Assembly: GCA_019722365.1 (NCBI GenBank)
Contig: JADFUC010001898.1
Location: 248,001 to 312,000, forward strand
DNA: 64,000 nucleotides
Direction of reading: 5' to 3'
Origin: Lithospermum erythrorhizon
Lineage: Eukaryota > Streptophyta > Magnoliopsida > Boraginales > Boraginaceae
Below, piece by piece: positions 14,031 through 25,328 of this stretch. Position numbers and translations under genes: made by a program. Position 1 is the stretch's first letter; every line of letters starts with the position of its first letter. The notes below the pieces were generated by a model. That model was not told the origin of the DNA. It made no database searches and worked only from the letters and a program-made list of their open reading frames with translations.

Positions 14031-14734
14031 GGATATTCGTACATTGAATATCTAGAGACTCGAAGTTTGCGTGTTTGAGTGAAGGATCCTCGAATTTCGG
14101 GAAGGATGTATTTCTTCTTGAATACGGACAAGTCTACATGGAATCTTCGATGCGTACGCCCGTATCGAGCACCAGGCCTCTTGGGACCTTAGTCCTCCCG
14201 ATTTTTTAGAGATAATAGTGTTGGAATAGAAATGGAGCTTTGTTTCCTCTCTTGAGCCTTATTTGCTTACAAGTAGGGTGCCCGACTACGTTCTTTCCTC
14301 ATCCATAGACAAGTCATTAAATACATTTAGTTTGACGAGTGTCGATGTAGCGGGGGTTAAGCAGCGTCACTTTGTCCTATTTTTCGTAAATCGGCTTGCC
14401 TCTCTTGTTCTTGAACCTAGTCCGAAGTTACTGTCCCAGGTGCTTTTTCGCGGCATAATCTTTTTGTGATTGCACGCTTCACCTCGGGAGCCTTGACGGC
14501 ATGATGCGAGGGGTTCTTTGTTAATGTAGACTTGTGTCAAGTATCGGTGCGAGGATTAGTTAAAGACGGCCAGCCTCTTTGTTCGGTATCTTTTATCCAA
14601 ACTTTGTGGAATGACATGGATGTTGTTTTTAGGTTATGGATGTGTTTGATGTGTATTAAGGCGCCTCGTACCCCGAGGTCGTCTGGGGGATCGAGGCAAC
14701 GTGGATTCGAGGGGTTCGACCTTTTATCCTTATA

Positions 14735-14955
14735 TCGAGGAGGGTTTGGCGAGTTTATCTACCGTCTTCGAAGGTGTGGGTAGTTTATCCTCGTGCTTAG
14801 AAGGTGTGGATGATTCGTCCTCTCATATGGGAGGTGAACAATTTATACTCTCGTTCGAGAGTAGGGGTTGATAGTTTAAGCTCGTATCAAGCAGCGTGGT
14901 GGAAGGCGGTTATCACCGTGCTCGGGGAGGTGTTGGGCGGTTTATTAGGCGGATG
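14735..14955. repeat. Minisatellite, about 30 bp unit, about seven diverged copies
   Basis: Successive units resemble GAAGGTGTGG..(A)GTTTATC.TCGT.C. Examples start near 14735 (GGAGGGTTTGGCGAGTTTAT), 14769 (GAAGGTGTGGGTAGTTTATC) and 14800 (GAAGGTGTGGATGATTCGTC). Later units near 14830, 14855, 14898 and 14927 drift further. Confidence 0.55.
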
Positions 14956-15639
14956 GTAATGGTTCTGAGGACTCTTTGTGTGAGATGGACACTAGAAGGT
15001 GGATTCGAGTTATGGTTATAGCCCAAGGGCGGGAGTCGAGATGCTTATTTGGGCGGCAGGTTCTCGAAAGAATGCAGTGAAGATGTGGAGTCTGAGGAAG
15101 CCGAGGTGAGATTCGATATGGGAGTTTACATGAAAATAGATAGGTGTGGTGAAATTCTTGTTGCGTGTATGCGAGAGGTTGTCGGAAGGTTCGATGAGGC
15201 GTGTGCAAATGAAGTTGTATTGAAGGTTAGAAAAGCTTGGCCCAGACCCCAATGGCCCGATTGCAATCTTGTTTGGTGATGAGTTCGAGTGGAAGGAACT
15301 ACGAGGAAGGATGTAGGGTTACGTGTTGTATGAATCATTTGAATTAGCTGGCGTGTTTCAAAGTTGCGGTGAGAGGTAAATGAATTAGATCAAGGAAGTC
15401 GTCGGCGATGGAATGGGAAAGCAAAGAAGGCCGTTGATGGTAATCGAGCTTGGCGGTTTCAAGTACGCAGTAAGAAGCCCAGCAATTATGGTGATTGTGC
15501 GAATGAGGGTAAGTCGATGGGGTAATGGTAATGGCTATTTTAGGTTCTCTTCGATAGTCAAGTTGGTGTCATTCAGTGATGTTTTGGGATTGGTAAAGAA
15601 GTTGGGATCAACTCCAGTGGGAGTTCTTGGATGATGAAC

Positions 15640-16075
15640 TCAGGAGGGCTGCTGCAGATGGTGCTTGAAGATGGTGATCCGAAAAATTTCTTCAAGTGGG
15701 AGATTGTTGAGTTTTGAAGTGATTTTTTGAAGTTGGCGAAGGCAGTCGGCATTTGCGGGGGCGAGCAGTTCTTGGAAGATAATCGCTCCTCCGGCGGTAC
15801 TTGTAGGGCCAATTGGATTTCTGTGATTAGGCGATTTTGAGGTGGTTTTGGAACTTCGGGGTTCGAAACGTTAATTAGGTTATGTTTTCTTTATAAATAG
15901 ATAGCCATTTGGTATGAGTTGATTATCATAATCTGATATAGTGATAATTATCGCCAAGAAGAATATTATTAGGGTTTAATATTAGCAGAAGAAGAAGCTT
16001 AGAGTTTATCTTTGTTGCTTGGTAGGAACTTGTTGTTGAGATTTTCGGTGATAAGAAAATAATCGGTGATAAATG
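15640..16075. repeat. Right LTR-like repeat
   Basis: Partner of 11040-11480. It ends in GGTGATAAGAAAATAATCGG, matching GATAAGAAAATGCTCGG in the left copy. Its right end lies about 800 bp upstream of the KNOX start codon. Confidence 0.6.
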
Positions 16076-16869
16076 AAGCTAGTGATAGGGTTTTGCAACC
16101 AATCTCTGCTTATAGTGGAATATGCGATGTAGCAACGTGATTAGTCTATCAGGTGAGAAGTGAGCGCGTATAAATACATTATGTACATTTTTACGTATTT
16201 TAAATTCGCCTCATTTTTATTAATTATTTGAAGCTACGGAAAATTTAAAAAGTGCTTGCATCTTCAGAATATACATACACTAAGAAGACTAGGTGGGTAA
16301 AACAAAAAATAATTAACTCTTTACTAATCTTCCCAATCATCCAAGCTCCAGCTATCGATAGTAAAGCAGTGTTTTACTGTCTTTTGCTTTTAAATATTCA
16401 ATACAAAGCCATCCGTTTCCTATTACACTTTTTATTGTTTTTCTTCAACCAAATCTTATCATCCATCCAACCTTAGCTTCTCCTGTTCCGGCCAAATAAT
16501 TTTCCACTGTTCATTACTCAATTAAATTCCTGGACAAGTATTATAGCAAATTCTTGAGATTATAAAATCTCATGAACATATTCACTTCAATTTATTAAAT
16601 CAAAATCCAATATATAGTTATCCAATTATTTCAATCTCTCCTCCCCACCCCCCCAAAAAAAAACCTTAGATCTTCATGACCCTTAAAAGTTGCTCAAATT
16701 TCTTATAGAAAACTCTTCATAATCAACCCCATGCAATAATTCTCTAGGGTTTGTATGAATTGCTAGTTTTTATAAACTACTCATCACTTTAGGGTTGCAC
16801 TTATCCTTTTCTTCATATTATTAAGTGAATTTCTAAAATTTTGCTTTGTGGGGTTTCACTTTCATCTAA
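16076..16869 (+). promoter_or_regulatory. Upstream region and presumed 5' leader of the KNOX gene
   Basis: The whole gap between the decayed LTR element and the KNOX start codon. It is AT-rich with C-rich tracts (CTCCTCCCCACCCCCC near 16638). TTTTTATAAACTAC near 16767 is a possible TATA box. The open frame at 16252-16476 is low-complexity and not a gene. No specific repressor-binding site was identified. Confidence 0.4.
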
Positions 16870-19800
16870 ATGGATGAATACAATCAAATAGGTGAAAATA
16901 CACCTCCAAGCAGAAGCTTTTTACATGGTGGTTCATCATTTGTTGGATCAAGTTCTTCATCACCAGTGTTTGCAATTGCTAGAGGCAACAATAATTTGGG
17001 GATGAATAGTTTTCATCATTTTCAATCTAGAGAATCATGTTATGATGACCATCCAACGGTCAAGACTGAAGCTTCTCCCTCAGCTCAAAAGTTTCATTAC
17101 TCTTCAATTATGATGAGGGGGGCTAATAATCCGACAACTCAAGATAACTATTCACAACAAAGAGAGGGGGAAAATTCAAGTGAGACTGAAGCAGTGAAGG
17201 CCAAAATTGTGGCACATCCTCAATATTCCAATCTTTTGGAAGCTTATTTAGACTGCCAAAAGGTAAAGTTTCCATTTTTTACATATATTTTAATTATGGT
17301 ATCAACCAAAATTCAATATTTTTTGCGTTTTCTTTGATTTTATTACATGGGGTCTTGTAATAAATTAGGTTGGAGCTCCACCCGATGTGGTTGAGAGGCT
17401 AACGGTGGTTAAGCAAGAATTTGATGCAAGGAAGCGAGCTAGTATACCTCCTAGTAGAGATTCCAAAGACCCTGAACTTGACCAATTTATGGTGATTATT
17501 ATATTTCCTAATACTTATTAATCAATAAAATAAGCTTTACCCTAGATTACTCATGAATTAATTCCATTTTTTGCTTCCTTTCTTTTTGCTTTATATTTTC
17601 TTTAAAATATTTCATTTGCTCAACTTAAAGTCATGTTTATTTGTTGTCTAATCTTTTGTAGGAAGCTTACTATGATATGCTGGTGAAGTATCGAGAGGAA
17701 TTAACAAGACCATTACAAGAGGCCATGGAATTCATGAGAAGAATCGAGACACAACTCAACATGATATGCGATGGCAATGTCAAAGTCTTTAACCCAGGTA
17801 AATTAAATAGTAATAACTTTATATATATGTACATTTTTTTTTAAATTTAGTTTGTTTCATTTGCTTAAAAAAATCAAGAATTGATTTTGAGAATCTATAT
17901 ATATAAGATCTACTACATAGTCATGGCCTATCTTTGGAAATATGATGTACAGAAGAATAAACAATGTTGACTATGTTGATTCCCTAGATGGTCTACTTCA
18001 AGAAGTAGTGTAGTACATTACTATTACCTTATCTTGAAATTCTAAAGGAGTATATTGACCAATAAATGGAGGATCCAAGTAACTGTAGTTTTTAGATGTA
18101 TGGTCACGAGCGGAAACAACAAATACTCATCTCATCACAAGGAAGTCTATATTGGAAAACACTACTAGTGTAATATGAACTTTTTAAGAATACAATCAAT
18201 GCAAGCCAAATACAGACCATTCCTTATACTAGATGAAATAATGCAGGCAACATTTAGTTTATTTCTGTACATTGAGAGCTTTATATATGTTGCTTCTACT
18301 ATATCCAGAGTCTTCTGACACAACATACCATGCTTAGTAATGTGGTTTATTCCCAATGTGTAAACATGTCCTAAATGCTACCGTTTTTGTGATTGGCTCG
18401 TCTTTAATTTGTTAATTCTTGAAAAATGAACAACATAGGATGCTACTCATATCACCTACTTGACCCCATTTAGCCTGTTTACCACATTATCTCCATTATA
18501 ATTCCAGTATTAATTATTTCATCTATTTCAAATTAATTGATATTTTGAAATTTCGTGTAAAGTCTTTAACCACCAATTACTTTTTATTTACTAACTCAAA
18601 AAATATAAAATTGATATTATTAGATTCGTTTTAAAAAATATTTTCATAGTATTATTTTATTATAATTTTTCATAATATATAAGAAGTAATTAATGATTGA
18701 AATTGTATCTCGAAAAGTGATAAAGTCTATTAATTTGAAATGTAAGAAGTATATAGGATGTGTATGTTTTTAGCAAATTTCGTGTGCGATTATTCACTAT
18801 TCTCTTTCATTAATGTTCATAATGCCCCCTTCCCAATTGAATTTGTTTTAATTGGTAGTTTAATAGTTTTCAATCGATTATTTTTTATTGTGCTAACTAT
18901 AAAATTGATATAATTGGATACTTTTTTTTAAAGTATTTTTTTAACATTATTTTCTTTAACTTTCATAATATAACTAGAAAATAATTATGATAAAAGATTA
19001 ACATGAAAAAAAGTAGTACTAACTTATTATGAGTATATTGTATAACTGAATGATTTTGTTGATTGAGTGGAATATTATTATCTTCATAATTTCATAGTTC
19101 GCTTGCATATTTTTATGGAGTATTAATTAAGAATGAAAAAAGAAATAGAAAAGTTTGTCTTTTAAAAAATTATTAGTGGTAAAGATTATTATTATACTCT
19201 ACATAAGGATAAGGAACATATATAAAGGGTTAGAGGAAAAGATTATTATTATACTCTACATAATATATATATATTATATATATAGTTATTATATTATGAG
19301 ATCATTTAGCTAAAATATATTTTATTAAGTAGTTAGGAACGAAAGATTACTATTATACTCTACATAATATATATAATTACTCTCAAAAGCAATTATTAGG
19401 ATAAAAATGGGGTTAATGGCGTTCGATAAATACGTGTTTAAGCGTTCGCATTCGATGTACTTGTGTTTTGAAATGGTAAATTCGATCGCGCGTGTTTTAG
19501 AAATATTCGTTCGATCGCGCATGTTTTAAAATTAGCCACGGCAATGATTTCCTTCAAAATAAATGTTAGTTTGAGCTTTTTGGAAGCGGAATTGATTAGG
19601 AGTAAGCGCAACACTCATTTGTGTTCTAATTTTTTCAATTTTAATAAATACTCGAGCCAAAATATTTATTTCATCAAATATTAATCGTCAAATATTTTAT
19701 TAAAATTAATAATTTCATACAAATATTGCCCCAAATTTTAATAGAATTAAAAAATTATACAAAAAGATGAGTGTTAGGTAATTTTATCGCTTGTCAAATT

Positions 19801-22800
19801 CCTTGCGAGAGTGGCTAAGCTTCGGGCCTGACGGAATGACGAGATTGAACCTTTGGCATGTGTTATCGAAATAGTGATCGTTAATAAAAGCGTATGATCG
19901 GCTGTCATTCTTAAAGATAAGGAAAATGAGTTCAAAAGTACATTGGATTCCGAACATAATCAAATATTATGAAAAATAACTTTTTGCTAACAATCACATA
20001 TTATAGAATGGATGTATTATTATTGAGATAATTGTCGAAATGGTCCCAGTAATTGGGAAATGGGTTGCGGGATTTAATTAAATGAGTAAGCAGCTAGATG
20101 CATAATGATTAAAAGTGTGTGCAGGTGTGCGCAAATGCTCCACAAATTAACTCTTCATTTAAATGTTAACGGAGTAAGGGAATTTAGGTCTATTTTTAGG
20201 ATCGAAATGTAATTTAAAAAATATTTTGGAGGAAAACATAAATTGGACAAACAATGAATTTAATCAAGAATAAATTAATTTGGGTTAACGAATAATTTCA
20301 ATTTTGTTGAATTTATATTTTTCCACAAAATATTCTTTAAATTATATTTGGACCCAAAAAATATACTTTAATTCTCTTTCTCCGTTAATATTTAACGGAA
20401 AAGTTAATTTGGGGATCGACTAACACATTAATTAAATATCGCGGTGACAACTATGGGAACCAAGCGTAATTAATTTAAACCAATCCATTATTATTTACTA
20501 GTCTTGAAATTTTTGGCATGCAAGCGGACAAAACAATTCCAACACCTAAATTTCCAAGGCACAAATTTTTTGACAATTTTACCCTTCATGGCATGGTGTA
20601 TGGGTTGAAACTTCCGTATGATGATAATATAGTATAAATATTTATAACAACCGATCGCATGGAGTGTGGGTTGGAAATGCTTTAGCCCCATGGCTCGTAT
20701 GTCGACAAATATAAGACATAAATATTTATAACAACCGACCGCATGGAGTGTGGGTTGGAAAACAACTTCCTTATCTATATGGTCGGTGGCATAACGAGGA
20801 AATGAAATGTTTCATTTGTTGGTTGGTTCAACGAACACGCATTTCGTGGGTTGATTTACATAAGCTACGATACAGCGTCGCGTTGGTTTTCTTTAATAGA
20901 CGAACCGCATGCGAGTTGGTTTACATAGCGAACAAATGGATACGTGTTATATTTGCATTGTGAGATCAAGGAAAATAAAATGGTATTGTATAAATTATAG
21001 GCATTAATAACTCAATTTAATAAATTGATATTAATTTTAATAATCTAACATATGCGAGTGCTTGAGAATCGAAATCAACACAGACGATTTATACATGGAA
21101 AACACTCTTAGGCGAGTAAAAACCACAGAGACTTTTAAGAGAACTATTCAACATGTTAATGTGAACCCGATGTACCACGTGTTAGGTTTTGATTTGTTGA
21201 TATTAATATTTTGAAATAACTATTGACATAGTTAATATCTTAATTAATTTAAGATAAATTGCATGATCCTTGTTAACACAAAATAAAAATATAATAACGA
21301 TAAGTTTAACATTATTAACACGATATTTTTTACATTTTAAATATATAAAAAAATAAGTTTATTAACATAATAACCTAACATTTCTAATTACTAACTTTAA
21401 CATTTCAAAAATATTACTAAAAAATTAAAAATGTAACATTATTAAAATTAACATAAAACTAGAAATGAAATAACAGCCTATGTGCTCGGTTTATCAACCG
21501 ACCACACGTCTCATGCGTTGGGTTTAATTTTGAACCCATGAACCACGTGTTCGGCCTAATTTGTTGATATTAATATTTTGTAATAAGAATTCAACATAAT
21601 TAATATACTTAATTAAGTTGAGATTTATTGTGATATATATTAACACAAAATGAATATGATACGTATTATTAATAAAAAAAGGTAAAATATAATATGATAA
21701 GTTTAATATTTTTTACACAATGTTCTTCACATTAACATAATTTAACATTAACATAATTTTGTTATAATTCAATATTAATATATTAATAATTAGCAACGAA
21801 CATAAATAATTTAACATTTTGACATAATTTAACATTATAAATATTAATATAAAATTTAATATTTTAAACATTAACAAAAAGATTTAACATGATAAATATT
21901 AATTTTAATATTAATATATCCATCATGATGCACATTAACTTTAACATTCTAAAAATATTAATATAAATAATGAACAAAAAATTTAAAATTATTATAAAAT
22001 AGAAAATAATGTCAACTCATAACAAATATTTGTGAAAATAGAAAAACAAAACAATTGATTTATGAATGTTAACAAAAAAGTGAGAAAATAAAAATGAGTA
22101 TACTCTATTTGATATACATATCCAAGACATGCTCTATTTGTTCACTTGAAATTATGAAAAAAATTATGAAGTGATCATTATACACTTTGAGCAAATGAAA
22201 TGTGGGGACGGTATGCATTTCCACCCCGTATTCCATGCTTTGAAAATGATTTCTAATCCACATTTCATGCGATCGGTAGAGGTAAAATCTTCAAAATTTT
22301 ATTAAGTCCTTGAAAATATATGCACCTAAGGAAAACTTGCATCAATTGATGAGATGGTGATTTTACATAAAGTTAACCCTAGAAGATGAAATGACAATGT
22401 AGGTTACTACTGTCTTGCAACTTGTATGCCGAGTCTTCAAAATGAGTCTCGGTCCTTTTTTTTATACTCCCTTTATCTCCTTTTTGTTAGGGAAGTTTAA
22501 AAATGACACAAAATTTAAAAAAAAAAAAAATTTAATTCACATTTTTTATTTTTCTTTCACCCACACTCATATATTTTGATCAAAATAGAAACCTAATTGG
22601 AATTTTTTTAAAATGACAAAAATTCTCTAACAAAAATGGATGGAGGGAGTAATAGTGAGGCTAGGTCCTAGTACTGCTGAAAATATGTCAACTTTAATCC
22701 CGAGAATCATGTAAAGTTATGAGTTATCAAAATGGGTATTGTATGTCGGTACAATTGTTTAATTATGACTAATGCATCACATGTTGAACTTATGGTGGTA

Positions 22801-24770
22801 ATTATCAGGTTGAGGTCATTAATGCTTAAGACTAATGAACGTTCTCAACTTACGGATATAATGATCCCCAAATATATTTTAGAGTCGCACTTTTATCTTT
22901 GATATGGTCTGAATTTTTTTTATTATATGCACTTTCTCTCTCTATCTTATACAGGAGTATATTATTTAAATAATCCACTTAGACATGCGGTTGTTTACAA
23001 TTCCAAAGTAATTGCATTCTTCAATTAGCTACATCCATTGCCACTACAATTAGCTCCATCCCTTGCTACACATGATCAATATTTAAAAATTACAATACTT
23101 AATTGTTATTTTAACAACGCTAAAAAAATAGGTTACTAATAAATATTTAAAAATTAGCTCCATCCCTTGCCACACATGATCAGTATTTAAAAATTACAAT
23201 ACTTAATTCTAATCAGTAACTAAATAGGTTACTAATAAATATTAAGGATTTTGACTATGTACGAGCGTATTTACGAACTATGGCATATATATAGTGATTT
23301 GACCTATGCATGTTTGATTTTGTGTACTAATTAGAATTGGTCACTGTGGGCCTAGCAGCTTGCATGTTTTCGTAAATTTATATTTTCCTTTTTTACACTC
23401 TTTTGTTGCATTACCGTATGATACGAGGATTGATTCTGACTATATATTAATGATTTTTGAGCACCCTTCGTGGCATGGATTCGATTAGTAAAGAGGTGAG
23501 AGTGTTAAATATCGACATTATCGTTTTAAATGCGGTGTGGGTTCGGGTCACGCAAGTGCTTGAGAATCATTATGAAGTGCTTTAAATAAGCTCTAGATCA
23601 CTGACCAGGTTGGTACATCGCGATTCATCTCATCTATAGAATCCCGAACAGGACCTGAAGAGCCCCTAGTGTGGCGATTTCACACTTTTTATGATTCTTG
23701 AGCATATATGTTGTTTAATTGATCTCAAATGATCATGATATAAATCATATAATCATGCATTTCAACTGTTCCAATTAGCATAAGTAGCTAAAATAAAATA
23801 ATCAGGCACACTAAATAGAGATTAATTTGCCTCCTGATAAATATTGTATAGATGAAAAGTACGAGGGAGTTGGTTCATCAGAAGAAGACGTAGAGAATAC
23901 TAGTGGCGGCGAAATGGAACTCCCGGCAGAAATCGATCCTCGAGCAGAAGATCGTGAGTTGAAGAATCACTTACTGAGGAAATATAGTGGTTATTTGAGC
24001 AGTTTGAAGCAAGAACTTTCTAAGAAGAAGAAGAAAGGGAAACTACCCAAAGATGCTCGACAGAAGCTACTCAATTGGTGGGAGTTGCACTACAAATGGC
24101 CTTATCCATCGGTAAAGTTGTTTTACTTATTCCTCACTACTTTCTTTGCTTAATTAACAATCTTGGATGAACTATACAGTTTAGACCGAAGTAAGCCTTA
24201 TCCAAACTCCAGACAGTGCTATATTAAGAATATTTTCTTAGGTGTATCTATAATCTCCAAGTCTTTTGATATTTATAGTTTATGTCTAGTCCTTCTTGTT
24301 ACTATCATCATAATTCCGTACTTTATTTAATAGTGGTGTATATATGATATGATAGTGGTATTCTATTGAACGTCTTCTAATATGATCATATATATTACTT
24401 CAAACAGTTTATTAATTAATGGTGCATCTATATATTTTTAGGTATCCCTTCGCTGCCTAATTTTAATCACAATTTTTGTCATACATAATACTACTCTTAA
24501 GTCTGTCACTCTGTCCTACTGTAATAATTTTTGCATGGCAACAACGTATACTTATTAATGTAGGAGACAGAGAAGGTTGCACTGGCTGAAGCAACCGGAT
24601 TGGATCAGAAGCAGATTAACAACTGGTTCATCAACCAAAGAAAAAGACATTGGAAACCTTCAGAAGACATGCAATTTATGGTGATGGATGGTCAGCTCCA
24701 TCCACAAACTACAGCCCTTTACATGGACGGTCATTTCATGGGTGAGGGTCCCTATAGATTGGGGCCATGA
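16870..24770 (+). CDS. KNAT1: Class I KNOX homeodomain transcription factor (KNAT1/BREVIPEDICELLUS type)
   Basis: Five exons: 16870-17262, 17369-17491, 17662-17797, 23819-24111 and 24564-24770, all GT-AG, about 383 aa (Arabidopsis KNAT1 is 398). Domains in order: a Ser-rich N-terminus starting MDEYNQ; KNOX1 from about residue 110 ([20 protein letters not shown]); KNOX2 from exon 2 into exon 3 ([20 protein letters not shown]); GSSEED...SGGE linker; ELK ([20 protein letters not shown]); and a TALE homeodomain with the three-residue loop WPYPS and recognition helix [15 protein letters not shown]. The C-terminus [15 protein letters not shown] is the KNAT1-type ending and differs from STM. Class I KNOX proteins pair with BELL partners in the nucleus and keep meristem cells undifferentiated. 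Exon 4 was started at 23819 because it restores phase with exon 3. Intron 3 is 6 kb. Confidence 0.95.
18515..18752. mobile_element. Diverged Stowaway-like MITE
   Basis: Imperfect terminal inverted repeats: the left end reads TTCAAATTAATTGATATTTT and the right end, reverse-complemented, TTCAAATTAATAGACTTT. The inner segment with ATATAAAATTGATATTATTAG resembles the partial copy at 42895, supporting a family. Confidence 0.55.
18819..18990. mobile_element. Fragment of a related Stowaway-like MITE
   Basis: It starts CCCAATTGAATTTGTTTTAA, like the TTCAATTTATTTTAATTGAC end of the 42895 copy, then carries the family's internal TATAAAATTGATATAATTGG. The opposite end was not found. Confidence 0.4.
19179..19370. 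repeat. Three direct copies of a 26-bp motif
   Basis: AAAGATTATTATTATACTCT followed by ACATAA occurs near 19181, 19237 and 19344, the last with one change. Spacing is about 56 and 107 bp. (TA)n tracts follow the second and third copies. Confidence 0.75.
20633..20762. repeat. Direct repeat of about 44 bp, 86 bp apart
   Basis: Both copies (20633-20676 and 20719-20762) read ATAAATATTTATAACAACCG, then A(T/C)CGCATGGAGTGTGGGTTG and GAAA, with a single difference. Confidence 0.85.
21163..21664. repeat. Direct repeat of about 130 bp, 370 bp apart
   Basis: Copies at 21163-21300 and 21533-21664 share GAACC..ATG.ACCACGTGTT, TTTGTTGATATTAATATTTT, TTAATAT.TTAATTAA and TTAACACAAAAT in order. They could be ends of a small element or a diverged duplication. 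The CACGTG core is conserved in both. Confidence 0.65.
22465..22651. mobile_element. Stowaway MITE in KNOX intron 3
   Basis: About 187 bp including TA target duplications. The left terminus is TA-CTCCCTTTATCTCCTTTT followed by TGTTAGGGAA. The right terminus, reverse-complemented, is TA-CTCCCTCCATCCATTTTT followed by GTTAGAGAA. This is the CTCCCTCCGT-type end of plant Stowaway (Tc1/mariner-derived) elements. No coding capacity. Confidence 0.9.
23048..23250. repeat. Tandem duplication of about 105 bp
   Basis: AATTAGCTCCATCCCTTGC then (T/C)ACACATGATCA(A/G)TATTTA, AAAATTACAATACTTAATT and ATAGGTTACTAATAAATATT occur in both copies (from about 23048 and 23153). Copies are nearly identical, so it is recent. 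It ends about 570 bp upstream of the homeodomain exon. Confidence 0.85.
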
Positions 24771-25057
24771 ACTCTCACTACATACCCAAATAATTTCAAA
24801 ATATATTAATAAATTATCAAGAAAAATGCAAAATATGCAGTGCCCAGATTCCCAAGAACGAAGTGTAAGTTGTTGCTTAGTTTATAATTGGAATATTGTC
24901 GAGTTTTACTATCTATAAACAAAGGGGAGATTAGCTAAGTTACTTGTACCATGCAAGTGTAATTTTTTATGCGTGTTGATCTATTTTATGAACAATAATT
25001 ATTAATACATGTCTCATTTGCTAAATCATGGTTCTTGAAACATTTTAGTGTATGTAG
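24771..25057 (+). other. Presumed 3' UTR and flank of the KNOX gene
   Basis: Sequence between the TGA stop and the downstream MITE. It is AT-rich, with loose polyadenylation-like A/T stretches near 24990-25010. The open frame at 24688-24918 is an out-of-frame shadow of the last exon and this tail. Confidence 0.45.
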
Positions 25058-25328
25058 TACTCCCTCAATCCCTAAAACATTATTATATTTTGATTTTAAT
25101 GAATTGACTTTTTTCAATTTTAAACGAAAATAACTTTTAATGTTTCATATATTTATTTGAAAAAAATATATCAATATGTAGTATTTTCAACATACTTTAA
25201 TATTAAATTGATAATTTTGATTCAAATAAAAGTTTTGAATGTCAATCAAATCAAGATCGTAAAATTTATTAATCTTTTATCGTAAAAAAGACAAATGTAA
25301 CAATAATCTTTTAGAAATGAAGGTAGTA
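25058..25328. mobile_element. Stowaway-like MITE downstream of the KNOX gene
   Basis: The left end is TACTCCCTCAATCCCTAAAA then CATTATTATA. The right end, reverse-complemented, is TACTACCTTCATTTCTAAAA then GATTATTGTTA. About 271 bp with TA at both ends. The interior is AT-rich and non-coding. Confidence 0.8.

Larger units (their letters stand above)
11040..16075. mobile_element. Decayed LTR retrotransposon (about 5 kb)
   Basis: Two diverged direct repeats, about 11040-11480 and 15640-16075, flank an interior of about 4.2 kb. They share GTTGAGTTTGAAG.GATT, AGTTGGCGAAG, a CTTGGAAGA block, TAAATAGATAG.TATTT, GAGTTGATTATC and GAGATTTT..GATAAGAAAAT in the same order. The interior is richer in GC, has no intact open frame and holds two tandem arrays. 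I could not identify protease, RT or integrase motifs, so Gypsy versus Copia is undecided. TATA-like TCTATATAAGG near 11770 could be a promoter remnant. Confidence 0.6.
17798..23818 (+). other. KNOX intron 3 (6.0 kb), repeat-rich
   Basis: It separates the KNOX2 exon from the ELK/homeodomain exons, where class I KNOX genes often carry a long intron (maize kn1 gain-of-function alleles map to it). It is AT-rich and holds at least two Stowaway-type MITEs, a further fragment and four direct-repeat families, listed separately. The open frames inside it (18165-18356 -, 19325-19522 -, 20491-20691 -, 20748-20963 +) have no family motif. Confidence 0.85.

Noticed and set aside
14945..15338. Several overlapping short frames on both strands
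   Set aside because: They lie inside the decayed LTR element, overlap each other and show no conserved domain; overlap on both strands reflects GC-richer sequence with few stops.
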